A stretch of 15,020 nt of DNA, taken from contig CALHVB010000004.1 of assembly GCA_938039345.1 (NCBI GenBank), positions 1 to 15,020 on the forward strand, given 5' to 3'. The notes under the pieces were generated by a model. It was given only the letters and a program-made list of their open reading frames with translations. It was not told the origin of the DNA and did not search any database. A program made the position numbers and the translations under genes. Positions within the stretch are counted from its first letter, which is position 1. Every line of letters starts with the position of its first letter. Positions 1 through 7,364 of this stretch are shown here, piece after piece. The DNA is from an uncultured Sediminicola sp. (GTDB taxonomy: Bacteria > Bacteroidota > Bacteroidia > Flavobacteriales > Flavobacteriaceae).

Positions 1-106
1 ACCCAAACATAATTCTGTTATAAGGTTTAATATCCTTACAAAAATATTTTTTTTCGTTAAGTACCGTAATTCATCTACCTCTAATTTAAGTTTAACAATT
101 TGCTTC

Positions 107-1534
107 TCAAATATCTTTTACTAATCCTCCTAACTTTTTTAGGGCTTCCTCTATTTTTTCATTCCATGGAGCTCCATAACTCAATCGCATACAGTTTTTA
201 TATTGATCTTGTAAAGTAAAAATATTCCCTGGAGTAAATATAATACCTTGTTCCAATGCCTTTTCATAGAGTAAACTCACATCTATTATAGAGTTTAACT
301 CTACCCACAATAAAAAACTCCCTTTAGGTTTACTAACACGCGTATCTTTAGGAAAATAAGCCGCAATAGCTGCAATATATTTTAAGCTATTGGTATAATA
401 GGTTTGCCGTAACTTTCTTAAATGATAATCGTATCTACCATTGGCTAAAAAATTAGCAATGGCCTCTTGGGTAATTGTTGGCGAAGAAGAAGACAAGCAT
501 AGTTTTAATTTTAAAACCTCAGCTAAAAATTTCCCTGGGGCAATCCACCCTACTCTATAGCCGCCAGCAATGGTTTTAGAAAAAGAGCCTAACCATATTA
601 CCAAACCACTATTATCATAATACCTACATGTACTAGGTCTTTTTTTTCCAAAATAAACATCACCATAAATATCATCTTCTATTAAAGGAATTTGATGCTT
701 TTGAATAATGTTTACAATTTCTTTTTTATGCTCATCGGGCATAATACTACCTAACGGATTATTAAAATTGGGCATTAAAATAATAGCATTAATTTCTTGT
801 TTGACTATTACTTTTTTTAAGGCCTGTATATCTATTCCTGTAGTAGCATCTGTGGGTAACTCTAATACTTTAAGTCCTAAGGCATTGGCTAATTGTAATA
901 TTCCAAAAAAAACAGGGCTTTCTACTATAATAGTATCCCCTGCTTTGGTTGTTGCCATTAAAGCTAGTGATAATGCACTTGTACAGCCCGTAGTAGTTAC
1001 AATATCATCTTCTTTAAGCTTACCTCCCCATAATAATGTTCTTTGCGCTATTTGTCTTCTTAGATTTATACTCCCCTGAATAGTATCATAATAACTACCT
1101 CCGTCTGGAAGTTTACTAACAGTTTCGTTAATGGTTTTATTCAGTTTTGCTACAGGTATTAACTCAGGGGAAGGTATACCTAAAGATAAATTTACAAGGT
1201 TTTTATCATTCAATCTTTGATAAAAATCAATAATAATTTCGGTAACATCTTTTAATACGGGTTCAGGCTTTGGCGCTGTTTTTATTGGGCTTCTAAACGA
1301 TTGAGTTTCTGTATACACCACATAATAACCAGAACGAGGTCTGGCTTCTATAAGACTCTTTGCTTCCAATCTATAATAAGCCTCTAAAACAGTACTTACA
1401 CTTACCCCATATTCTTTTTTTAGTATTCTTACCGAGGGTAATTTATCCCCAAATTTTAATACCCCTTCTTGTATTTGCTCTTCTATAGCACTAGCAATAT
1501 TATTATAAAGAAAACTTTTTGTTGCACTTTTCAT
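107..1534 (-). CDS. MocR/GabR-family PLP-binding transcriptional regulator
   Basis: This is a fusion of a GntR-type winged-helix DNA-binding domain (about residues 8-75) to a class I aminotransferase-like domain (about 100-470), the layout of the MocR subfamily (GabR, PdxR, TauR). In the second domain I see the cofactor-binding features NFNNPLG (256-262), EDDIYGD (286-292) and the PLP-lysine motif GSFSK with Lys320. In this family the fold normally senses PLP or an amino ligand instead of catalysing transamination. I chose the ATG at 1534; a TTG one codon upstream is also possible. The 475-residue length is normal. It diverges from a PLP-dependent decarboxylase/PhzF operon, and a direct repeat 15 bases upstream of its start suggests it regulates both that operon and itself. 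The ligand is unknown; it could be the decarboxylase substrate or PLP. Confidence 0.92.
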   Translation of the reverse strand: MKSATKSFLYNNIASAIEEQIQEGVLKFGDKLPSVRILKKEYGVSVSTVLEAYYRLEAKSLIEARPRSGYYVVYTETQSFRSPIKTAPKPEPVLKDVTEIIIDFYQRLNDKNLVNLSLGIPSPELIPVAKLNKTINETVSKLPDGGSYYDTIQGSINLRRQIAQRTLLWGGKLKEDDIVTTTGCTSALSLALMATTKAGDTIIVESPVFFGILQLANALGLKVLELPTDATTGIDIQALKKVIVKQEINAIILMPNFNNPLGSIMPDEHKKEIVNIIQKHQIPLIEDDIYGDVYFGKKRPSTCRYYDNSGLVIWLGSFSKTIAGGYRVGWIAPGKFLAEVLKLKLCLSSSSPTITQEAIANFLANGRYDYHLRKLRQTYYTNSLKYIAAIAAYFPKDTRVSKPKGSFLLWVELNSIIDVSLLYEKALEQGIIFTPGNIFTLQDQYKNCMRLSYGAPWNEKIEEALKKLGGLVKDI

Positions 1535-1548
1535 CAATAAAGTATTTT

Positions 1549-1598
1549 ATCTGTACTGGTTAAAATTACAAAAACTGAATCTGTTATGGTTAAAAATT
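1549..1598. promoter_or_regulatory. Putative MocR operator: 30-base-period direct repeat
   Basis: Two copies of a 20-base element lie at 1549-1568 and 1579-1598, exactly 30 bases apart and therefore on the same face of the helix. Both share ATCTGT, two variable bases, then GGTTAAAA after a T; about 16-17 of 20 positions match. A related half site in inverted orientation (ATCTGGTATT on the minus strand) lies at 1625-1634, just before the decarboxylase start. Direct repeats plus an inverted half site near the promoter are the known binding architecture of GabR-like regulators. The repeat sits between the divergent starts of the regulator (1534) and the decarboxylase (1640). The sequence shows the repeat; its function as an operator is inferred. 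Confidence 0.72.
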
Positions 1599-1639
1599 AT
1601 TATTGAATTTTGAATACATAATTAATACCAGATTTATTT

Positions 1640-3040
1640 ATGAAAAAAAATAGCACTATTCAAGATAAAATGTATGCCGATATAGAGAGCAAAAATATAT
1701 TTGATACTACTCAGAAATATGCATACGAATATTTAAATACTATTTTTACGCGCAATGTATACCCTACAGAAGAAAGTATTTCTAATTTAAAGTATTTTAA
1801 TGAGGAACTACAAAAAGACCCTATAAACGCTGAAATAGTTTTAGAACAATTACACACTTACGGCTCCCCTGCTACTGTGGCTAATTTAGGAGGTAGATAT
1901 TTTGGTTTTGTATGTGGCAGTGCTGTACCTGTAGGTTTAGCAGCAAAAAATTTAGCTACATTCTGGGACCAATCTCCAACCATGAATGTATTGTCTCCTA
2001 TTGGTTCTAAATTAGAAACTGTAGTAGAAGAATGGCTAAAACAACTCTTTAATTTACCTGCAAGAACAGTAGCTGGTTTTGTTAGTGGTACTTCTACTGC
2101 TACTTTTTGTGGATTGGCAGCTGCTAGGTACCGATTATTAGCAAACCAAAACTGGAATATTAATGAAGATGGACTTTTTAATGCTCCTAAAATTAGAGTA
2201 ATTACAGGAAAACAAGCACACTCCACTGTATTAAAAGCCATTAGCCTTTTAGGTTTTGGGAAAAATAATATTGAATGGGTAGATGTAGATGAACATGGAC
2301 GTATAATTCCCGATTTAATTCCAGAAATGGATAACACTACGCTATTAATACTACAAGCAGGGAATGTAAATAGTGGTTCTTACGATGATTTTGAAAAAAT
2401 ATGCACCAAAGCAAATAAGGCTGGCGCTTGGGTACATATAGATGGTGCTTTTGGTTTATGGGCAAGTACTGTTGATCAATTAAAATATTTAACTAAAGGA
2501 GCCGAAAAAGCAAATTCTTGGGCAGTAGACGGACATAAAACCTTAAACACTCCATACGATAGTGGTATTGTTCTTTGTGAGGATAAAGAAGCCTTAACAA
2601 GCGCTTTACACATGTCTGGTAGTTATATTATAACCAGCAAAGAAAGAGACGGTACATTTTACACCCCGGAAATGTCTAGACGCGCTAGGGTGGTAGAACT
2701 TTGGGCAATTCTTAAATACTTAGGCAAAAATGGTATTGATCAAATGATTTTAACAATGCACCAAAGAGCCGTACAATTTTCACAAGAACTAAGCACTATA
2801 AAAGGATTTACTATACTAAACCAGGTTACTTTTAACCAAGTAATGATAGCATGCGACACCGATGAGATAACCGAAAAAACAATGTCTAAAATACAAGAAT
2901 TACGAGAATGTTGGGTAGGTGGTTCTTTATGGAATGGTAAAAAAATAATACGAGTAAGTGTTTGCTCTTGGGCAACTACTACAGAAGACATAAACCGTTC
3001 TGTAAATTCCTTTAAACAAGCATTAAAAGAAATAATATGA
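1640..3040 (+). CDS. PLP-dependent group II amino acid decarboxylase
   Basis: This 466-residue protein belongs to the group II PLP-dependent decarboxylases (the glutamate / aromatic amino acid / diaminobutyrate decarboxylase family), which release CO2 from an amino acid to leave an amine. Visible active-site features are His194 (KQAHSTVLKA), which stacks on the PLP ring in the family, Asp268 in HIDGAFG, which contacts the ring nitrogen, and Lys300 in VDGHKTLN, which forms the Schiff base. SGTSTAT at 149-155 fits the phosphate-binding loop. There is no signal peptide or membrane segment, so it should be cytoplasmic. The substrate cannot be read from the sequence. It is the first gene of a two-gene operon whose next start codon overlaps its stop (ATGA), and it is transcribed away from a MocR-type regulator that probably controls it. 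Confidence 0.9.
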   Translation: MKKNSTIQDKMYADIESKNIFDTTQKYAYEYLNTIFTRNVYPTEESISNLKYFNEELQKDPINAEIVLEQLHTYGSPATVANLGGRYFGFVCGSAVPVGLAAKNLATFWDQSPTMNVLSPIGSKLETVVEEWLKQLFNLPARTVAGFVSGTSTATFCGLAAARYRLLANQNWNINEDGLFNAPKIRVITGKQAHSTVLKAISLLGFGKNNIEWVDVDEHGRIIPDLIPEMDNTTLLILQAGNVNSGSYDDFEKICTKANKAGAWVHIDGAFGLWASTVDQLKYLTKGAEKANSWAVDGHKTLNTPYDSGIVLCEDKEALTSALHMSGSYIITSKERDGTFYTPEMSRRARVVELWAILKYLGKNGIDQMILTMHQRAVQFSQELSTIKGFTILNQVTFNQVMIACDTDEITEKTMSKIQELRECWVGGSLWNGKKIIRVSVCSWATTTEDINRSVNSFKQALKEII

Positions 3041-3840
3041 AAACATATATTGTAAATTCTTTTACCAATGAAGCATTTAAAGGCAACCCCGCTGGGGTTT
3101 GCCTTGCTACTGAAAACTTATCCGCAAACAAAATGCAAGCAATTGCTAAAGAATTAGGACATTCTGAAACCGCCTTTGTATCTCATTTAAAAGAAAACGA
3201 ATTTGCTATTCGTTATTTTTCTCCTAAAATGGAAATTCCATTATGTGGCCATGCCAGTTTAGCAGCTGCTAAAGTTCTTTTTTCAAGAAATATAGCATTT
3301 AACAAACTACACTTTAAAACTATAGAAGGTTTAGATTTAAAAATTGAAAAAGAAAACGAGGCTATACAAATGACCTTTCCTTGCTATAGCACTATACCTT
3401 TTACCGTTCCCGATGCTTTGCTTAAAGCTTTGGGGCTAACCACGATAATAAACTGTGCATATAATAAGGAAACGAATATAATGTTACTAGAGATAGAGGA
3501 TTGTAATAGACTACAAAATTTAAATCCCGATTTTAACGCCTTATACCATTCTCATAATACTATTAATGGCGTTTTAGTAACTGCTTTATCTAACAAAGAA
3601 AATTATGATTTTGAATCTAGGTATTTTTGGCCATGGAGTGGCACTAACGAAGACCCCGTAACAGGTGGCACACATACTTTTTTAACGCCTTATTGGGCTC
3701 ATAAATTAGGAAAAACAAAAATGAATTCTTTTCAATGCTCTGCCAGAACAGGATTTATGCAAGTAGAACTCTTATCTCATAATAAAATTAGTATTAAAAG
3801 TGAAGCGCAAATTGTTTTGGAAGGTAAATTAAATTTGTAA
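3037..3840 (+). CDS. PhzF-family isomerase/epimerase-like protein
   Basis: This 267-residue protein has the duplicated fold of the PhzF family (diaminopimelate-epimerase-like). The first half carries GNPAGV (16-21), the family's catalytic Glu44 in HSETAFV, and the GHAS motif (71-74); the second half carries EDPVTG (205-210), here followed by GTH instead of the more common SAH. PhzF proteins use a conserved glutamate to move a proton or double bond on small substrates, as in phenazine synthesis, but most family members have no assigned substrate. The start codon overlaps the decarboxylase stop by four bases, so the two are probably translationally coupled and act on the same metabolite or its product. 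No phenazine genes are nearby, so a phenazine role is not supported. Confidence 0.88.
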   Translation: MKTYIVNSFTNEAFKGNPAGVCLATENLSANKMQAIAKELGHSETAFVSHLKENEFAIRYFSPKMEIPLCGHASLAAAKVLFSRNIAFNKLHFKTIEGLDLKIEKENEAIQMTFPCYSTIPFTVPDALLKALGLTTIINCAYNKETNIMLLEIEDCNRLQNLNPDFNALYHSHNTINGVLVTALSNKENYDFESRYFWPWSGTNEDPVTGGTHTFLTPYWAHKLGKTKMNSFQCSARTGFMQVELLSHNKISIKSEAQIVLEGKLNL

Positions 3841-3848
3841 AATGAATC

Positions 3849-4025
3849 TTACCTTGCTCTATTATGTTTTTTCTGTTCTTTAAATCTGTTATTAATTCTT
3901 TGAACAGGGGCTTTTTTAGCTCTAAATGTACTACGGTTTGTTCTATAACCATCTGGTTCTTTATCTACATCATCTAGCATTAGATTTTTAAACCATACAT
4001 TAAGCTTATTAAAAAAATCTTTCAT
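3849..4025 (-). CDS. Small basic protein of unknown function (58 aa)
   Basis: An ATG at 4025 opens a 58-residue frame ending with TAA at 3849. The product begins MKDFFNKLNVWFKNLM, a possible amphipathic helix with aromatic and hydrophobic residues, and continues into a strongly basic tail rich in Arg, Lys and Asn (FRAKKAP, RFKEQKKHNRAR). There is no signal peptide or membrane segment. I do not recognise a family. Reasons to take it as real are the composition, which differs from random translation of AT-rich DNA, a plausible A-rich leader, and its fit into the gap between two genes without overlap: its stop is 8 bases from the convergent PhzF gene. It may be transcribed with the upstream membrane protein gene (78-base gap). 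It could be a nucleic-acid-binding or membrane-associated peptide, but that is a guess. Confidence 0.55.
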   Translation of the reverse strand: MKDFFNKLNVWFKNLMLDDVDKEPDGYRTNRSTFRAKKAPVQRINNRFKEQKKHNRAR

Positions 4026-4103
4026 TTTTTATATTTTATTAACCTAATAAGTTCAATATTTAAACTTTATTTCAAATTAAATATTACTCCATCAATTAAA
4101 AAC

Positions 4104-4583
4104 TTACTTAACTAATCTGCGGCAAACAAGAGAAATAAAAATATTTAAAAAATAAATTAACTGAACTAGTCCCAGAAAAAATACGGCAATCATTACCACG
4201 GAATTTTCATCTAATTTATATAATGCAATCGGATAATTATTACCATCAAACCTACTATCTACTATTGTAAACAAATTAGGAAATAATACTGCTACAAACA
4301 ACAAAAAGGTCAATACTAAATGGGTAATCGTTAACCAGTTTATCAATTTTATCTTAAACTTAAATAATACCCAATAAGCTAATCCGCATAATCCAAACCA
4401 AATAACAGGCAATTGAAAAAAATGTACATGGCTAATTACGAAATAAGTATCGTGTACATTTATATCTAAAGAAGATTCTGGAAAATAAAATTGGCAGTAT
4501 ACCGAATATGCTAAAAAAACAAATGCTAAACTCCACAAAACTATGTGAGGTTTAGCATTAATATATTTTATTATTTTACTCAA
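4104..4583 (-). CDS. Membrane protein resembling the C-terminal part of cytochrome oxidase subunit I
   Basis: This 159-residue protein has four predicted membrane helices (about 12-30, 50-73, 82-103, 128-153). Residues 36-56 (SSLDINVHDTYFVISHVHF region) closely match the stretch of heme-copper oxidase subunit I just before and in helix X. From memory of the bovine protein, His44 and Asp45 line up with the magnesium-site His368/Asp369, and His52 and His54 with the heme a3 and heme a ligands His376/His378, with identical spacing. The similarity continues through the later helices, including a FP pair at 101-102 and an R..YP stretch at 111-118. The helices carrying the CuB ligands and the other heme a ligand are absent, so it cannot be a complete oxidase. 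The only usable start is TTG at 4583, two bases after the stop of the pseudouridine synthase gene, implying co-transcription. Its function is unknown. Confidence 0.78.
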   Translation of the reverse strand: MSKIIKYINAKPHIVLWSLAFVFLAYSVYCQFYFPESSLDINVHDTYFVISHVHFFQLPVIWFGLCGLAYWVLFKFKIKLINWLTITHLVLTFLLFVAVLFPNLFTIVDSRFDGNNYPIALYKLDENSVVMIAVFFLGLVQLIYFLNIFISLVCRRLVK

Positions 4584-4585
4584 TT

Positions 4586-5440
4586 TTACTTTATCATCCC
4601 TAGGTTAATTACTTCTTGTTCGGTAAGTGGTCTCCAATGTCCACGTGGTAAATCTTTTTTGGTTAAGCCTGCATATACAACACGGTCTACTTTTACCACA
4701 TCGTACTCTAAACTCTCAAAAATACGTTCTACAATACGGTTTTTATTGCTTCGTATTTCTACCCCTATTTCTTTTTTAGGAGAATTATCTATATAGCTTA
4801 TATCTGCCACTCGTACCAATACATCGTCTATAGTAACCCCATCTTTTATTTTTTGTAAATCCTCGAACTTTAGAATCTTACTTAATTCTACATGGTATAT
4901 TTTTCTAAGTCCGTTTTTAGCCTTTGCCAACTTACTCATCATTGTTTTATCATTGGTAAACAATAATAATCCTGTAGCATTTTTATCTAAACGACCTACA
5001 GGCTCTAATTTTGCTTTAGAAGCATTACTTACCAAACTCATTGCTGTACGTCTACCTCTTTCATCGCTCGTAGTTGTGCTAAAGTCTTTAGGCTTATTTA
5101 AAACTATATATTCTTTTTTCTCTGGGTTTAAAAGCCTACCATCGAACTTAACAACATCTTCTAGCTTTACTTTATAACCCATTTCGGTAATTGCTTTACC
5201 ATTTACGGTTACACTACCTGCTTGTATATAAACATCTGCTTCTCTACGCGAACATACGCCAGAGTTGGCTACATATTTGTTTAATCGAATTAAATTAGGG
5301 TCCGATGGTTTTTGTGGTGTTGTATTCTTTTTAAATGCAGCACCTTTCTTAGGAGCACCTGTTCTAGAATAACTCTGCTTCTTAAATCCTCCTGCTGTTT
5401 TTCCGGGTGTTTTTTTTCCTTTATCGTCTGACCTTGCCAT
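4586..5440 (-). CDS. RsuA/RluB-family rRNA pseudouridine synthase
   Basis: This cytoplasmic enzyme converts a specific uridine in ribosomal RNA to pseudouridine. A very basic, low-complexity N-terminal extension (about residues 1-48, rich in Lys, Gly and Thr) precedes an S4 RNA-binding domain (about 51-97, with LNKYVANSGVCSRREAD), followed by the catalytic domain. The catalytic aspartate is Asp152 in GRLDKNATG, the signature of the RsuA/RluB/RluE/RluF family. Total length is 284 residues. The basic extension is usual in Bacteroidetes members and probably helps bind rRNA. Which position it modifies (RluB-like 23S or RsuA-like 16S) cannot be told from the sequence. A Bacteroidetes-type promoter lies just upstream, so it is expressed separately from the preceding nitrilase gene; the oxidase-like membrane protein follows after two bases. 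Confidence 0.93.
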   Translation of the reverse strand: MARSDDKGKKTPGKTAGGFKKQSYSRTGAPKKGAAFKKNTTPQKPSDPNLIRLNKYVANSGVCSRREADVYIQAGSVTVNGKAITEMGYKVKLEDVVKFDGRLLNPEKKEYIVLNKPKDFSTTTSDERGRRTAMSLVSNASKAKLEPVGRLDKNATGLLLFTNDKTMMSKLAKAKNGLRKIYHVELSKILKFEDLQKIKDGVTIDDVLVRVADISYIDNSPKKEIGVEIRSNKNRIVERIFESLEYDVVKVDRVVYAGLTKKDLPRGHWRPLTEQEVINLGMIK

Positions 5441-5456
5441 GCTTAAAAATTTTACG

Positions 5457-5489
5457 CAAAGGTAGCAAATTGCAATGGGGCAATACCAA
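5457..5489 (-). promoter_or_regulatory. Bacteroidetes-type promoter of the pseudouridine synthase gene
   Basis: On the minus strand TACCTTTG (5457-5464) matches the Bacteroidetes -7 consensus TAnnTTTG exactly. A TTG at 5487-5489 lies 22 bases upstream, within the usual range for the -33 element. The ATG is at 5440, leaving a leader of roughly ten bases, short but common in this phylum. The promoter sits between the nitrilase stop (5495) and this gene, marking a new transcription unit. It continues as GCGTAAA, the same extension as in front of the diphosphomevalonate decarboxylase gene. Confidence 0.6.
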
Positions 5490-5494
5490 TAAAA

Positions 5495-6445
5495 TTAATC
5501 TTTAAAATCTACCGTAGATTGCCTTTCTCTATTTACAATAAGCTTAGTTACATCTGGCCTTGAATAATGTCCTACAGCATCAAAATTTTGACGTTCTTCA
5601 TATACCCTATTAAAATCTAATGTGCAATAAATAAGTCCTTCTTTATCTATCACAGGTTTTACCAACCATTCGCCATTTGGCCCTGCAATACAAGAACCTC
5701 CGTTTGTTAAAATGTCTGGGGCTTCTTCTAATATCTTAGATAAATGCGGGGTGTCTTCTGGGAAATCTGCTTTTTTCATTAGCGAGGAAACAGATATTAC
5801 AAAACTGCGAGATTCTCTTGCTATAAACCTAGTAATATCTTTGGTATTATAATCGCTCCCTGGCCAAACTGCTATATGTAAATTTTCTCCAAGTCCGTAC
5901 AATGCCGCTCTTGGTAAAGGCATCCAGTTTTCCCAACAATTAAGTCCGCCAACCGTAAATTGTTTAAGCGAATGTACTTTTAATCCGTTACCATCTCCAG
6001 GAGCCCATGTTAACCTTTCATCATAAGTAGGTTGTAATTTTCTATGTACAGACTTTATTTCTCCTTCCGCATTTATATATACCAAAGAACAATAAATACT
6101 ATGTCCGCCTCTATCTTTTGGGCGTTCCATAATACCTAAGTATATGGCTATTTTATTTTCCTTAGCAAGGGTACAAATGGTATTTAATTCTCCTGCTTCT
6201 ATCTGAATTGAATTTCTAACGTAATGCGCATGTATTTCTTTATTTACTTTTAAATTCCACTTAGCTCCTTCTGTATGTGCTAACCAAAACGGATAACCTG
6301 GTAATAAAGCTTCTCCAAAAATAACAAGCTCTGATTTATTTGATGCGGCTTCTTTAATAGAAATAATTATTTTTTTTATAGTTTCTTCTTTATTTAACCA
6401 TACTGGAGCAATTTGAGCCAGCGCTACTTTCAATTCATTTTCCAT
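5495..6445 (-). CDS. Nitrilase-type carbon-nitrogen hydrolase
   Basis: This 316-residue protein has the complete Glu-Lys-Cys triad of the nitrilase superfamily: Glu45 in FGEALLPGYPFW, Lys136 in HRKLQPT and Cys170 in GGLNCWENWMP, plus the second conserved glutamate in YDER (Glu143). The motif wording (HRKLxPT, ERLTWxPGDG, CWEN.MPL.R.ALY) is that of true nitrilases, which hydrolyse a nitrile to a carboxylic acid and ammonia, more than of amidases such as Nit2 or omega-amidase. The natural substrate is not visible. There is no signal peptide. Its ATG follows the prenyltransferase TAG stop with no intervening base, so the two are almost certainly translationally coupled. A nitrilase in a mevalonate/isoprenoid gene cluster is unexpected and may reflect insertion into a conserved operon. 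Confidence 0.88.
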   Translation of the reverse strand: MENELKVALAQIAPVWLNKEETIKKIIISIKEAASNKSELVIFGEALLPGYPFWLAHTEGAKWNLKVNKEIHAHYVRNSIQIEAGELNTICTLAKENKIAIYLGIMERPKDRGGHSIYCSLVYINAEGEIKSVHRKLQPTYDERLTWAPGDGNGLKVHSLKQFTVGGLNCWENWMPLPRAALYGLGENLHIAVWPGSDYNTKDITRFIARESRSFVISVSSLMKKADFPEDTPHLSKILEEAPDILTNGGSCIAGPNGEWLVKPVIDKEGLIYCTLDFNRVYEERQNFDAVGHYSRPDVTKLIVNRERQSTVDFKD

Positions 6446-7351
6446 CTAAAAAATCCTATTTATTACCAAATTAACATCAATTAACAAGATACTAAAAACG
6501 CCAACTATAATGATAATTTTTAAAATATTATGCAGCCATACGTAGTGCTTTTTTTTAGTAGACTTATATAGCAAGACTAAAAATGTTATTAATAAAAATA
6601 TACAACCTATAAAATACAGATACATATAACCTACATCAAAATAATTAATTAGTAATAATGAAGGAACAAGCGTAAATACTACTAAAACTCCAATACATAT
6701 TTTAGAATATTTTATACCGTATAATATGGGAATAGTTTTATAGCCTTGTGCCATATCGCCAGCTATATTTTCTAAGTCTTTTATTAATTCTCTTGCTAAA
6801 ATCAATAAAAAAAGAAAAATAGCGTGTACAAAAATTACGGTATCAAAGTTCTTGTAATACACAAAAATCACAAAAAAGGGAGCTATTGCTAATAGTGCTG
6901 AAAAAAAATTTCCTATAAAAGGAACTTTCTTTAGTTTGTGCGAGTAAAACCAAATTCCGAAGATATATGCTGAAAAAAATAATACTGCTTTAAATGACAC
7001 ATAGCTTGCTAAAAAAACAGCTATAAAATTTAACACAAAATAAGTGGTTAATTTTGTTTGCTGACTCACCAGCTTATCTATCATTGTTTTAGTTGGCTTA
7101 TTTATTAAATCTTTCTCGGCATCGTAGAAATTATTAATAATATAGCCCCCAGCAATTACTAATGCAGATGCCGCTACTAAAACAAATAAATTAAGGTCTA
7201 AAACTACACTCCTAAGGGGTAAATTGGGTGCTAAAATATAGATTGATGCCAAATACTGAGCTAAGGCTATCATTAATATATTATAGCCTCTAACTACAGA
7301 AAACAGACTCAAAAACTTTAATAGTAGGAGTTTGTTTTTTCTCGTAAGCAT
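6446..7351 (-). CDS. UbiA-superfamily prenyltransferase
   Basis: This integral membrane protein of 301 residues has about eight or nine hydrophobic helices. UbiA-family enzymes transfer a prenyl chain from a prenyl diphosphate to an acceptor, using two Asp-rich motifs to bind magnesium and diphosphate. Both are present: NNFYDAEKD (73-81) and KDLENIAGD (191-199), the latter followed by GYKTIPILYG. Flavobacterial members in this neighbourhood are commonly annotated as geranylgeranylglycerol-phosphate geranylgeranyltransferase-like because of similarity to the archaeal ether-lipid enzyme, but the true acceptor in these bacteria is not shown by the sequence; a quinone precursor or glycerol phosphate are both possible. 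It follows the GHMP kinase gene by 13 bases and abuts the nitrilase gene, placing it in the isoprenoid operon. Confidence 0.88.
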   Translation of the reverse strand: MLTRKNKLLLLKFLSLFSVVRGYNILMIALAQYLASIYILAPNLPLRSVVLDLNLFVLVAASALVIAGGYIINNFYDAEKDLINKPTKTMIDKLVSQQTKLTTYFVLNFIAVFLASYVSFKAVLFFSAYIFGIWFYSHKLKKVPFIGNFFSALLAIAPFFVIFVYYKNFDTVIFVHAIFLFLLILARELIKDLENIAGDMAQGYKTIPILYGIKYSKICIGVLVVFTLVPSLLLINYFDVGYMYLYFIGCIFLLITFLVLLYKSTKKKHYVWLHNILKIIIIVGVFSILLIDVNLVINRIF

Positions 7352-7364
7352 TCCGTAAAAATTA

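Noticed and set aside
1..117. Open minus-strand frame with a coding-like translation (KQIVKLKLEVDELRYLTKKN) past the end of the regulator gene.
   Set aside because: It has no ATG, GTG or TTG start before the window edge apart from a TTG at its last codons, and overlaps the regulator stop in another frame. About 39 open codons can occur by chance in AT-rich DNA. An ATG at 8-10 gives only three codons before the edge.
708..1079. Plus-strand open frame of 123 codons antisense to the regulator gene; similar frames at 1858-2337, 2740-2991, 4545-4796, 4953-5177 and 14164-14400.
   Set aside because: They lie opposite or across genes with clear family motifs and have no recognisable features of their own.
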